DNA of 64,000 nucleotides, taken from JABDEZ01 sp965276955. GTDB lineage: Bacteria; Bacteroidota; Bacteroidia; Chitinophagales; Chitinophagaceae. The position numbers and the translations under genes were made by a program. The stretch lies in NCBI GenBank assembly GCA_965276955.1, contig CBDIBP010000026.1:62001-126000 (forward strand), given 5' to 3'. The notes below the pieces were generated by a model. It saw only the letters and a program-made list of their open reading frames with translations. It searched no databases and had not been told where the DNA came from. Each line of letters begins with the position of its first letter. Position 1 is the stretch's first letter. Below, piece after piece: positions 55,203 through 64,000 of the stretch.

Positions 55203-55874
55203 ATGAAAAAGAAGATCAGGATCATATTAACCGGCGCCACCGGTTTTGTTGGAGAGGGTGTCCTCTTTGCCTGTCTTGCTGATCCTCATGTTATAGAGGT
55301 ATTGATGGTTAATAGAAAAGCATATCTCGGTATTAGCCATCCCAAGCTTCGGGAATGTATCGTACCCGATTTTTTTCACCTGGAAAATATCCCTGATGAC
55401 CTTGGTGTTTACGATGCGTGCTTCTATTGTTCCGGGATCAGTTCCAGCGGAATGAAAGAGGTGGATTATACTCGTATCACCTTCGATACGACTTTGTTTT
55501 TTGCAAACAGGCTGGTAACAGATAACCCCAATATGGTTTTTTGCCATATCTCAGGTAATCTGGCCGACAGTTCCGAAAAAGGGAAGATAATGTGGGCGCG
55601 CGTAAAAGGCAAAACAGAAAACGCATTGATGCGGTTCCCTTTCAAACAGGTTTACAATTTCCGGCCCGGTTTTATGCAGCCTACACCTGGTCAACAAACA
55701 TTCAACCTTACTACAAAATAATTAGCCATTTATATCCGGCATTTCGTTGGCTTTTTCCCAAATCAGGTAAGCACCATGCAGCAAGTAGGCAAGGCTTTGA
55801 TCAATTGCGTGCTAATAGGCTACGACAAACCAATACTCGAAATCAGGGATATCAAAGTGCTGGCTGATAAATAA
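55203..55874 (+). pseudogene. NAD-dependent epimerase-like gene with two compensating frameshifts
   Basis: The first frame (172 residues) has TGATGFVGEG and SGISSSGMKEVDYTR and stops early at 55721. Translation then continues recognisably in another frame (about 55,712-55,770: YYKIISHLYPAFRWLFP) and returns to the first frame (STMQQVGKALINCVLIGY to DIKVLADK, stop 55874). Related proteins have this order in one piece. Two small indels of opposite sign, or two sequencing errors, would explain it. As written the product lacks its last third. Confidence 0.7.
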
Positions 55875-55916
55875 TTCGTATGTTGTTAATCTTTATGCCA
55901 TTGAATTAAAAAGCTT

Positions 55917-56708
55917 ATGGAGTCACCCAATTCTACGTACCCTTGTCATATTAACCCGGAACTTTCCAGTGAACAGTTTATTCCCGAGCACATCTTTATT
56001 TATATGAAGGCCGGTTCTATTATCATCAATGACAGATTCAAAACATATCAAATAAACGCAGGTGAGTTCTGTTTTGCAAAGCGGAATCACCTAGCAAAGT
56101 ATATGAAAAATCCTGACCGGAACGGTAAACTGGACGCAATTTCCATTGTGTTCAAAAGAGATTTTTTAAAAAGCTTTGCGCTGGAGTACAAGATCGTCAG
56201 CGATCAACAATTATCCGAAAATACCGCTGTTTTGAAGCTTGAACCCAATGTACTGCTGGAAAACTTTGTACAATCTTTAGTCCCTTATCTTGACAGACGT
56301 GAAACGGAATACCTGGACTTTCTTGCTCTGAAAAATAAAGAAATTATATTGATCCTGTTAAAGACGAATTCGGATCTGCGGAGCATCTTATTTGATTTTA
56401 ATGATCCTGGCAAGATTGACCTTGAAGATTTCATGAATAACAATTTTCATTTCAACGTCAGCTTGGAACGATTTGCCTATTTATCTGGCAGGAGCCTCAC
56501 TTCTTTCAAACAAGATTTCAACAAAATATTCCAAATGTCTCCGGGCAGATGGCTTTTAAATAAGCGACTTCAGGAAGCCTACTATTTGATAAAGAACAAA
56601 AAACGGAAACCAACAGATATCTATCTTGAAGTAGGATTTGAAGATCTTTCGCATTTCTCTTTTGCCTTTAAGAAATTATTTGGCGTTGCCCCCTCGCATG
56701 TCGTATGA
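55917..56708 (+). CDS. AraC-family regulator, second paralog
   Basis: This 263-residue protein has the same layout as the AraC protein at 48.7 kb: a cupin-like sensor domain (with GEFCFAKRNHLAKY) and a C-terminal double helix-turn-helix (FNVSLERFAYLSGRSLTSFKQDF and VGFEDLSHFSFAFKKLFGV). It begins 43 bp after the broken epimerase gene on the same strand and is the last gene of that operon. The order oxidoreductase-then-AraC is conserved between the two modules. Confidence 0.85.
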   Translation: MESPNSTYPCHINPELSSEQFIPEHIFIYMKAGSIIINDRFKTYQINAGEFCFAKRNHLAKYMKNPDRNGKLDAISIVFKRDFLKSFALEYKIVSDQQLSENTAVLKLEPNVLLENFVQSLVPYLDRRETEYLDFLALKNKEIILILLKTNSDLRSILFDFNDPGKIDLEDFMNNNFHFNVSLERFAYLSGRSLTSFKQDFNKIFQMSPGRWLLNKRLQEAYYLIKNKKRKPTDIYLEVGFEDLSHFSFAFKKLFGVAPSHVV

Positions 56709-56760
56709 AGTATTTACACAAAGGTATTCCATTCTTTAGAATATCATGGCTTCGATCCCA

Positions 56761-57008
56761 TACTTCTTATAAATGTCACTTATTTGATGTGCCAATTTAG
56801 GCGGGGCACACATGCTAAAAAATAAACACGTAACCGTATTCGAACTATTAAGTTGTTGTTTTTTAGATGTTTATGAAAACTTGATTTCTCCAATTGCAAG
56901 TTCGAAAAATGTAAAAGCCTATAAATGAATTATTTATAGGCTTTTAAAAATCAAGTCGCCCTGCCTGTACAATTTCGAACTTTTTTCTTGAAGATTTAAG
57001 GCGGCTGA
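56761..57008 (+). repeat. Island repeat, long copy C
   Basis: This about 248-bp unit contains CGTAACCGTATTCGAACTAT, TTTCTCCAATTGCAAGTTCG, a 14-bp-stem hairpin (AAAAGCCTATAAAT) and the block ending in GATTTAAGGCGGCTGACT. It matches the unit at 63291-63546 over nearly its whole length in the same orientation. Confidence 0.85.
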
Positions 57009-57376
57009 CTAACTTAATAATGTAGAGGAAAGCGGCTATAAGTCGAACTTTTTAACTGAATTACAGGCAATTGAAAATGCATAGAATTTCATTTTCTCAA
57101 CAACCCAATCTTTGAGTTGAGTCTACAACACTGAGGAAATTGGAATAGAACCATTCCAATGCATTTTTGCTATAATTTCCCGCTACTTGACCCAACGTCA
57201 AACACATGACCTTTTCACATAGAGACCTGAGCCCCAATAAGAAATCGAAAAAAGGCTTTCGCTTAGACCTGAAATACAAGCGCTTCGTAGTGGATTCTGG
57301 GTGTTTCAAACGATTTCATCGTAATAGCTATTAAGACCAGTGTATCATTGTTTAGTAAAATATCATAATAAGAACA
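57009..57376. other. Spacer before the TonB receptor gene
   Basis: Between repeat copy C and the TonB receptor start there are about 368 bases. A 70-codon minus-strand frame (57097-57309) has no recognisable features. No promoter or RNA structure is clearly seen. Confidence 0.35.
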
Positions 57377-59713
57377 ATGAAAAACACAAGTCAACTTATC
57401 GCGATTCTACTCTTGGCTTTGCCGACATCAATGCTGGCTCAGATCAAAAATCACTTTTCCTTGTCAGGGACGATCAAGGATAAAGCCACAGGGGAAACTC
57501 TTCCAGGTGCAACGGTTAGTTTCCTGGAATTGCCTGGTACGGGGATCTCTACAAACGCTTACGGATATTACTCGATAAATGTTCCCGAAGGGAATTATAC
57601 CGTACTGGCAATCTACACAGGTTATAAAATAGACACGCTGCATCTGGAGCTGAAGAATGACGAGCAGCATAATTTTGGTTTAAAGGTATCCGCAAACGAG
57701 CTTAATGAGGTGGTAGTGAAAAGTAGTTCGTCTAGGAGCAATAATATCCTTACATCTGCTGCGGGATCGCAAAAACTAACAATTGAAGATATAAAAAACG
57801 TCCCCGTACTTTTAGGTGAAAAGGATGTGCTTAAGACGATACAACTACTGCCAGGTATTGCAGCAGCAGGCGACGGTAAGTCCGGTTTTTTCGTTCGGGG
57901 CGGCGATGCAGATCAGAATTTGCTGCTTTTAGATGAGGCTACCGTATATAATGCCTCTCATTTATTAGGATTCTTTTCAGTATTTAATTCGGATGCTATT
58001 AAAGATATCGTGATCTACAAAAGTGGTATGCCCGCCAGTTACGGTGGTCGTCTTTCTTCTGTGGAAGATATTCAGATGAACGATGGCAATAACCAAAAAT
58101 TCAGTGTAAACGGAGGACTGGGATTGATCGCGTCGAGATTAACGGTTGATGGCCCATTAGCTAATGACAAGGGCTCGTTTGTAATCAGTGGCAGGAGAAC
58201 CTACGCCGATCTATTTACAAAGTTGGCCACTGATACATCGGTAAAAAACACAAAGCTTTATTTTTATGATTTTAATCTTAAAGCAAACTACCAGTTGGAT
58301 GCCAGCAACCGTATTTTTCTTTCCGGGTATTTTGGGAAAGATTACTTACGAATAAAAAATGCTAACGGGATAGATTACGGTAACTCGACGGCCACTTTCC
58401 GCTGGAATCATATTTTCAGTTCCAGCCTTTTTTCAAACACTTCACTGATCTACAATAGTTTTAATTATAACACCCACTTTCAAAGTAACACCAACAATGT
58501 CACTGTCGGTTCTGCTATCACCGATTATCATTTGAAACAAAATTTTAATTATTATATTAATTCAGATAATAAACTTGACTTTGGTGTAGAAAGCATTTTT
58601 CACCTGACACAACCGGGCGCAGCCACAGTATCACAAACTTCAAACTTCAATCCTATTGTTCTTCAAAAGCGGTATTCGTTAGAAAGCGCAGCCTACATGT
58701 CCCATGAATGGGCGGCAACTCACAAGCTTAAAATAACTTATGGATTGCGGATAAGTGATCTTTCAGTGTTAGGTCCAGGTGATTTTTACACTTACGATGC
58801 TGCAGGCAAAATAACTAGCACGAATAACTACGGGAGTAGCAAGGTGGTGAAAAATTATATTACCCCGGAACCGCGCTTTTCTGCTAGTTATCAGCTGAAT
58901 GATAGCAGTTCTGTCAAATTCACCTATGACAGGACCGCACAGAACATCCACCTACTCAACAATTCCAGCGCGTCATCCCCAACCAATGTTTACCTGCCAA
59001 GTTCAAATGTGGTAAAGCCTGAAATCGGTGATCAGGTATCCATGGGGTATTACCGGACGTTTCACCAGGACCTTTTCGAATTCAGCACCGAAATTTATTA
59101 TAAAGCGTTGCAAAACCAGTTCGATTATAAAAACGGTGCAAACCTCGTGGGCAATGAGAATATCGAAGCAGATCTTTTGTTCGGTACCGGCCGTGCCTAT
59201 GGCTGGGAAACTTATATCAAAAAGAAACGCGGCAAGCTTACAGGCTGGTTAAGCTATACGCTTTCAAAAACAGAAAGGAAGATCAATGGCATCAATAATA
59301 ATGGATACTATCTTGCTTCTCAAGACCAGACCAACCATCTTTCGATCGTAGGTTTATACCAGGCTAGTAAAAGATGGACATTTTCAGCAGACTTTGTATA
59401 CAATACGGGTACGCCCGTTACCTATCCGAATGGCAAATTTGGCTTGGACGGTGCCCCGGTTTACGCCTACGGCGAACGGAATAGCCAGCGGCTTCCTGCC
59501 TATAACCGCCTTGACCTTGGGGCTACATTGTATGTGAAGAAGACGAGAAAAATTGAGAGCAGTTGGAATTTCTCCATATATAATGTTTATGGACAGTCCA
59601 ACCCTTATACCATCGTATTCCAAACCGACCCTAATGATAAGTCTAAAACCCAAGTCCAGCAAACAACCCTTTTTAAAATGGTTCCTTCAGTTACTTACAA
59701 CTTTAAATTCTAA
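57377..59713 (+). CDS. TonB-dependent receptor with carboxypeptidase-like N-domain
   Basis: This 778-residue outer-membrane protein has a signal peptide (1-21, ending MLAQ), an N-terminal carboxypeptidase-regulatory-like domain (about 28-110: GTIKDKATGETLPGATVSF), a plug domain (about 115-235, with FFVRGGDADQNLLLLDE and KSGMPASYGGRLSS), and a C-terminal beta-barrel ending in VPSVTYNFKF. It is expected to import a ligand powered by TonB. It is followed by a DUF4249 lipoprotein gene, a common partnership in Bacteroidota, and by a LytS/LytR-type two-component pair. The transported ligand is unknown. Confidence 0.86.
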   Translation: MKNTSQLIAILLLALPTSMLAQIKNHFSLSGTIKDKATGETLPGATVSFLELPGTGISTNAYGYYSINVPEGNYTVLAIYTGYKIDTLHLELKNDEQHNFGLKVSANELNEVVVKSSSSRSNNILTSAAGSQKLTIEDIKNVPVLLGEKDVLKTIQLLPGIAAAGDGKSGFFVRGGDADQNLLLLDEATVYNASHLLGFFSVFNSDAIKDIVIYKSGMPASYGGRLSSVEDIQMNDGNNQKFSVNGGLGLIASRLTVDGPLANDKGSFVISGRRTYADLFTKLATDTSVKNTKLYFYDFNLKANYQLDASNRIFLSGYFGKDYLRIKNANGIDYGNSTATFRWNHIFSSSLFSNTSLIYNSFNYNTHFQSNTNNVTVGSAITDYHLKQNFNYYINSDNKLDFGVESIFHLTQPGAATVSQTSNFNPIVLQKRYSLESAAYMSHEWAATHKLKITYGLRISDLSVLGPGDFYTYDAAGKITSTNNYGSSKVVKNYITPEPRFSASYQLNDSSSVKFTYDRTAQNIHLLNNSSASSPTNVYLPSSNVVKPEIGDQVSMGYYRTFHQDLFEFSTEIYYKALQNQFDYKNGANLVGNENIEADLLFGTGRAYGWETYIKKKRGKLTGWLSYTLSKTERKINGINNNGYYLASQDQTNHLSIVGLYQASKRWTFSADFVYNTGTPVTYPNGKFGLDGAPVYAYGERNSQRLPAYNRLDLGATLYVKKTRKIESSWNFSIYNVYGQSNPYTIVFQTDPNDKSKTQVQQTTLFKMVPSVTYNFKF

Positions 59714-59717
59714 AACA

Positions 59718-60509
59718 ATGAAAAATATACGATCGATTCTAGTCACTTCAGCTATGTTGCTGGCGTTATCTTCCTGTACCAAGATCATTACACCATCACT
59801 TAACAATGTGAGCCAATTGGTGATCGAAGGAGCTGTTAGTGATACGGCAGGTCCGTATCATGTGAATATTTCAAAAACGACAGACTTCTATTCTGCCAAT
59901 GTTTATTCATCCGTTTCAGGAGCTACTGTTGTGATCACAGATATGACCGCCAATATAACAGATCTTCTAACAGAAGCTTCCGCCGGGAACTATGTGTCCC
60001 ATTCCATTATTGGAACCTATGGGCATAGTTACCAGTTGAAAGTTGTGCTGGATGGCAAAACTTACATTTCCGTATCGACCATGCCTCAGCTGGTCAAATT
60101 AGATTCTGTAGGCGTGGACTACGATGCAAGCGATAACACAAGGCCTATTGCTGAATTCCAGGACCCTGCTGATCAAAAAAATTATTACAAATATTCAATG
60201 GATAGAAATGGTATTCATGTCGATCACTTTCAAACATTTGATGACCGGTTATCGAACGGCAGGTACATCCGGGACAATCTGGACTGCGATACCGGGACCT
60301 TTCATCGCGGTGACCTGGTGAAGGTTTACCTTGTTGGCTTGGATGTAGGCGCTTTTAATTTCATAAAAGAAGCTGAAGATGTAGCTTATAATAACGGCAA
60401 CATAGCTGCTCCGGCAACGCCAACATCAAATATTTCAGGAGGTTGCATCGGCTATTTCAGCGCACAGACTGTGAGCAGTAAAACAACGACTGTAAAACTC
60501 GGAAGATAA
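59718..60509 (+). CDS. DUF4249 lipoprotein
   Basis: This 263-residue protein has a lipoprotein signal with LSSC at Cys20 and the DUF4249 pattern: LVIEGAVSDTAGPYHVNISKT, then a beta-sandwich-like region and GGCIGYFSAQTV near the end. DUF4249 proteins are usually encoded beside TonB receptors with carboxypeptidase-like N-domains and are probably surface lipoproteins that cap or feed them. I start at ATG 59718, four bases after the receptor stop. A strong terminator follows. Confidence 0.82.
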   Translation: MKNIRSILVTSAMLLALSSCTKIITPSLNNVSQLVIEGAVSDTAGPYHVNISKTTDFYSANVYSSVSGATVVITDMTANITDLLTEASAGNYVSHSIIGTYGHSYQLKVVLDGKTYISVSTMPQLVKLDSVGVDYDASDNTRPIAEFQDPADQKNYYKYSMDRNGIHVDHFQTFDDRLSNGRYIRDNLDCDTGTFHRGDLVKVYLVGLDVGAFNFIKEAEDVAYNNGNIAAPATPTSNISGGCIGYFSAQTVSSKTTTVKLGR

Positions 60510-60568
60510 CTGAGAAGATCTTTTTAAATCATTGGCCAGCGCACAACAAAGTAACTGCTCAGGTTTAC

Positions 60569-60610
60569 ATAAAAAATGGCCTTTAAATTTATTTCAAGGC
60601 CATTTTTTAT
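60569..60610. terminator. Terminator between DUF4249 and a convergent gene
   Basis: A perfect 15-bp stem (ATAAAAAATGGCCTT with its complement) and a 12-base loop lie 60 bp after the DUF4249 stop. The stem's own A and T runs make it bidirectional, so it may also end the minus-strand gene at 60650. Confidence 0.8.
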
Positions 60611-60649
60611 GCTTATTGTAAAATCCTGTTGGTGCTATTGTTTTCGAAA

Positions 60650-61054
60650 TTACCGGTAGAGTGTATAGGTAACGATCATTCCCTCGTCAGGCCTCGTAAA
60701 TATCAATTGATGCTCCGATAGCTCAAGTACCTTTGCAGTAATGACCACCTTATTCCCTTTCTTAACAACGACCTGCTTGCCGTCCTTGTTCATGACCCAG
60801 GTGAATTTCTTTTTCCCCACGATTAGCGTGTTTCGGCTGAATAAGAAGCCTGTTTTTTTGAACTCCGCTTCGTCTTCCGCGATTGATTTTTCCCCATCCG
60901 TTTTTTCTTTGATAGTTACATTTGGAGGAAACTCTGCGGTCAGGTGTTGTACTTTCCACGAGCCAGCCAGCATCTCGGACTTGCGGGTCTGGGCGGAAAC
61001 TGCTGTGATAAAGCAGACACCCGCCAATAGCAAAAAATTAAATTTAGTCTTCAT
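60650..61054 (-). CDS. Small secreted lipocalin-like protein
   Basis: This 134-residue protein has a signal peptide (1-21, ending VSAQ). The mature part begins with a helix and LAGSWKV, then alternating beta strands including TWVMNKDGKQVVV and LSEHQLIFTRPD, suggesting a small lipocalin-like barrel. The ligand is unknown. It lies between the DUF4249 gene (convergent) and the LytS/LytR pair (same strand, 223 bp upstream, no terminator seen). Confidence 0.6.
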   Translation of the reverse strand: MKTKFNFLLLAGVCFITAVSAQTRKSEMLAGSWKVQHLTAEFPPNVTIKEKTDGEKSIAEDEAEFKKTGFLFSRNTLIVGKKKFTWVMNKDGKQVVVKKGNKVVITAKVLELSEHQLIFTRPDEGMIVTYTLYR

Positions 61055-61277
61055 AGTTTTGTTGGATTAATTAATACCAAGCAATAATACTGCGACATAA
61101 AGCTTTTCAGAACGTTAGTTTTCACGAAGCGGCTTTTTTTTATACTGAACGGTTTAATTTTGAGTTTGAAATTCACGTGCCTAAACGCCTTGCCTACGTG
61201 ATAAATTCCAGGATAGGGTTCAAAAGAATTGAAAATAAGTATGCTGCAAAAAGAGTTGGTGCCAATATGCCGTCCAT

Positions 61278-62048
61278 TTATCTGTTCAACCAGGATTTGA
61301 ACTGTTGGGCTCGTTCTTTACTAACAACAACACCCTCTGCAACTTCCGGTGCCATCATTACTTTCAGTTTCCCATTAAAATAATTATGAACCACCTTAAT
61401 AGCTGAAAATGCAGCTATGTACTGCCTGTTAAGCCTAAAAAAAATATGAGGGTCTACCAGTTTTTCAAGTTCATCAAGCGTATGGTCAAGCATATACCTT
61501 TTTTGTGTTGTCGTGGTTAAAAAAGTCAGCTTGTCAACAAAATTAAAATAAGCCACTTCGGCTATCGATACAGGTATAAATTTATCACCCGTTTTGATCA
61601 GGAACCGCTTCTTATAGTTAGACTGTATTTCCTGTGTTTTGTAATTGTTGGCCAAAAGGGATTCTACCATTTGTTTAATACTATCTTGTGATTGGGTATT
61701 GTTATAGAATTTTTTCAGTGCTGCATTCAAATGATCCTGTTCAACCGGCTTCAGGACATAGTCAATGCTGTTCACTTTGAAGGCCTTTATGGCAAACTCA
61801 TCATAAGCGGTCGTGAAAATTATCGGGGCAGTGATTTCCACCGCTTCGAAAATTTCGAACGATTGACCATCAGCTAACATAATGTCCATAAATATTAGCT
61901 CTGGGTGTGGAAATTGGCGGAACCAGTCTACGGCTTCCTCAACGCTATCTATTATTTTAATGATCTGAATTTTGGGATCTATTTCGTTGAGCATGGCTTG
62001 CAGCCTTCTTGCAGCTAAATGCTCATCTTCAATAATTAATACCTTCAT
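61278..62048 (-). CDS. LytTR-type response regulator
   Basis: This 256-residue cytoplasmic regulator has a receiver domain (about 1-120) with the phosphoacceptor Asp55 in FMDIMLADG and the conserved Lys in VLKPVEQDH. A LytTR DNA-binding domain (about 150-255) contains FIPVSIAEVAYFNFVDKLTFL and FFRLNRQYI. Its start overlaps the kinase stop by four bases, indicating translational coupling. It probably controls the adjacent TonB receptor/DUF4249 operon, although no binding site is identified. Confidence 0.87.
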   Translation of the reverse strand: MKVLIIEDEHLAARRLQAMLNEIDPKIQIIKIIDSVEEAVDWFRQFPHPELIFMDIMLADGQSFEIFEAVEITAPIIFTTAYDEFAIKAFKVNSIDYVLKPVEQDHLNAALKKFYNNTQSQDSIKQMVESLLANNYKTQEIQSNYKKRFLIKTGDKFIPVSIAEVAYFNFVDKLTFLTTTTQKRYMLDHTLDELEKLVDPHIFFRLNRQYIAAFSAIKVVHNYFNGKLKVMMAPEVAEGVVVSKERAQQFKSWLNR

Positions 62049-63082
62049 GTCATGTTAGTTTTGGTAAGAAGGGGCAATGAAACGCTAAATTCGAAAGCGG
62101 TGACAACAACTTCAACCGGCTGATCCGTCAATAACTTGAAACGGCTGACAATATTGTTTAATCCTGTGTTGGTAGATTCCACACCTGAGGTTTTTTTCTG
62201 AAGATTGTTTTTGATCACGATTTTTTCGCCATTCGAGATCAGGGATATAACAAGCGGTTTACGCTGCGAAATGGTATTATGCTTGATCGCGTTTTCTATC
62301 AGCATTTGCAAAGCAAATGGTACGATCATTACATTTTCAAATGATTCGGGTAATTCATATCGGATAATGAGATTTTCGCCGAACCTCATCTGAAACAAGA
62401 ATAAATAGTCCTTGAGAAAGTTGAGTTCGGATTCCATTTCAATAGTTTTTTTTTCGTTGTAAGTCAACACTTGACGATACACGTTGGAGAGTTTTTGAAT
62501 AAAAAGCACAGAAAGCTCAGCGTCTTCCGGCACCAATGTGATCAAAGCATTCAGACTATTAAATAGGAAGTGAGGACTGATCTGGTTCTTCAGCAATTCG
62601 AACTGGGATATCACACTTTCTTTTTTTAAGCGCTCAGACTCATATAGGCTTTGTTCCCAATTACCGAAGAAAAATGCGCACTCGTAGCAAACGGTTACGA
62701 TCAGCAAAAGAATAGCACTCTTTTTCAGTGTGTCGATCAATTCTACCGAAAAGGACTCCTGGGATTCTGACGGAGTGACCTGATTGATCAAGGCAATGAT
62801 CAACCCAAAAACACAAATGAACACCGCAAAAATAACCGCCTGTATACCTATTTTTTTTAACGTGTCTTTTGGCAGCGGAAATTTATTGTGCAGATATAAA
62901 AATATGATCCGGTTACTCTCCCAATAAAACACCACGTAAAGAACGTTTTTAATGATCTTGAGCACTATTAAATCAAAGGGCAGTTTCTGCCAGGAGTCAT
63001 TTGCAGAAAGCAGCAGCAGAATTACAATAATCGGCACCCCTATTATTCTTGCCCACTTGTCATTTAATCCTTTTTTCTTCAT
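62045..63082 (-). CDS. LytS-type sensor histidine kinase
   Basis: This 345-residue inner-membrane kinase has four hydrophobic helices (about 10-140) with no large extracytoplasmic domain. The His_kinase domain has His171 in NQISPHFLFNSLNALI, and the ATPase N box is LIENAIKHN. The G-box region is short, as is usual for this LytS/YehU-like class. Its stop overlaps the start of the response regulator by four bases. The stimulus is unknown but could be status of the membrane or the nearby receptor. Confidence 0.86.
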   Translation of the reverse strand: MKKKGLNDKWARIIGVPIIVILLLLSANDSWQKLPFDLIVLKIIKNVLYVVFYWESNRIIFLYLHNKFPLPKDTLKKIGIQAVIFAVFICVFGLIIALINQVTPSESQESFSVELIDTLKKSAILLLIVTVCYECAFFFGNWEQSLYESERLKKESVISQFELLKNQISPHFLFNSLNALITLVPEDAELSVLFIQKLSNVYRQVLTYNEKKTIEMESELNFLKDYLFLFQMRFGENLIIRYELPESFENVMIVPFALQMLIENAIKHNTISQRKPLVISLISNGEKIVIKNNLQKKTSGVESTNTGLNNIVSRFKLLTDQPVEVVVTAFEFSVSLPLLTKTNMT

Positions 63083-64000
63083 GTTGTGTTAATACTTCAA
63101 ACCAATATCCCTGACTCAATCTTTAAAACGTTTAAATCTTAATTTGCAACGACAAAAATCAGCATTAATTAACTTATTGGCCATTTTCCAACATGAAAGA
63201 TATTTTTTATTAGATAGAACCGCCCATTTACCAAATGAAACTTATTTACAGGTATCCTTCACATTCCAATAGTTCATATTGGCACAACAATGTTTCTTAT
63301 ATATGGCACTTATTTTTTTGAGCCTATTTAGGCAGGAGCACGCATGTAAAAACAATTAAAACGTAACCGTATTCGAACTATTAAGTTACTGTTTTTGAGG
63401 TGTTTATGAAAATCTTGATTTCTCCAATTGCAAGTTCGAAAAATGTAAAAGCCTACAAATGAATTATTTATAGGCTTTTAAAAAAACAAGTCGCCCTCCT
63501 TGTACAATTTTCGAACTTTATTATCGAGGATTTAAGGAAGCTTTCTGCATTATGTGTTTAATTAAGCAACTCCTCTTTAGCGTTGTACTCCCTTAGCTGG
63601 AGAAAGGGACTTCAATTGAACAAATCATCCCTTTTTTGATGTTTTTAGAAACTGGGCTGTTATAGCCTTACATTCTGAATGTATTTATACCCACGCTTGT
63701 TATCAGCATGTTCGGGCGACTGCTCTATATTCTAATAAAAATTTAAAGTTTACCAATTGAAGGCGTTGTTAAAAATACAAAAGAAGTGAATCCATTATTG
63801 CGAAACAGAAACCTAAGAATTGTAAAGATAAATTATTACTTAAATATCGATTCTTACCATAACAATGACATGTTTGGCTAACATATAGGAGTTTTTCGGA
63901 AACTTAGATACTGCTGGTGAAAATCAGCCGACGCTAATTAAACGATTGGCGAAAACCTAACGGTGAAAGGCTCGTCTTGGTCTTAAAAAGTTTACTGAAC
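63083..64000. other. Non-coding tail of the window
   Basis: About 900 bases carry no convincing gene. Repeat copy D lies at 63291-63546. Before and after it the sequence is AT-rich without recognisable coding, RNA or terminator features. Confidence 0.45.
63291..63546 (+). repeat. Island repeat, long copy D
   Basis: This about 256-bp direct copy of the unit at 56761-57008 contains the same ACGTAACCGTATTCGAACTA, TTTCTCCAATTGCAAGTTCG, hairpin and TCGCC-to-GATTTAAGG block, with a moderate number of substitutions and small indels. Confidence 0.85.

Noticed and set aside
57097..57309. 70-codon minus-strand frame between repeat C and the TonB receptor
   Set aside because: It has no signal, motif or neighbour support and is probably chance.
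48578..63546. Island repeats as integron attC sites
   Set aside because: The copies do not show the paired core sites of attC, the cargo genes are in both orientations, several genes lie between copies, and the integrase lacks IntI features I could recognise.

Overview
The window looks like a chromosomal segment of a gliding or adhesin-rich member of the Bacteroidota, probably near the Chitinophagaceae. The basis is a PorP/SprF-family protein, many proteins with type IX secretion (T9SS) C-terminal sorting domains, families largely restricted to this phylum (DUF4294, DUF4907, DUF6427, DUF4249), TTTG-N19-TAnnTTTG promoters before tRNA genes, and a CcmB/CcmC/CcmD cytochrome c set. The species is not identifiable by eye.

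Positions 1-9.8 kb are ordinary core genome: bacillithiol deacetylase (bshB1), a DUF4294 protein, a small lipoprotein with a DCC-family protein, a DUF6427 membrane protein, purQ, a DsbD disulfide reductase preceded by a free-standing copy of its N-terminal domain, and a COG2509-type FAD dehydrogenase. From 10.1 to 16.7 kb lie a DUF4907 protein, a giant Kelch/Ig-like T9SS substrate, a tiny glycine-rich protein with a PID-CTERM-like tail, a YtxH-like mini-protein and an AI-2E-family permease. A VOC/SRPBCC/ArsR operon on the minus strand follows.

Positions 18.2-41.8 kb form a cell-surface locus. Three paralogous T9SS type B adhesin-like proteins, a PorP/SprF protein and a PorE-like OmpA protein sit on the minus strand. 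Two paralogous type A proteins, an Nramp-like transporter and a 1593-residue Ig-array protein follow. Four of the surface-protein genes carry the same 16-bp dyad (RAGTGW-N4-WCAC(T/C)T) 28-44 bp before the start codon, which suggests one dedicated regulator. This is the best candidate here for an undescribed regulon.

Positions 42-45.2 kb hold gdhA and ccmD-ccmC-ccmB, followed by tRNA-Gly, tRNA-Gly and tRNA-Leu.

An IntDOT-like tyrosine recombinase starts 250 bp after tRNA-Leu and opens an accessory island that continues to the window end. It is built of cargo modules separated by a repeat family (copies at 48.58, 50.70, 56.76 and 63.29 kb) and by short tRNA T-arm-like scars. The cargo comprises a frameshifted phosphorylase-like gene, an SDR-AraC module, a histidine kinase with an ethylene-receptor-type sensor domain and its response regulator, an epimerase/broken epimerase/AraC module related to the first AraC module, and a TonB receptor/DUF4249/LytS-LytR module enclosed by 250-bp direct repeats.
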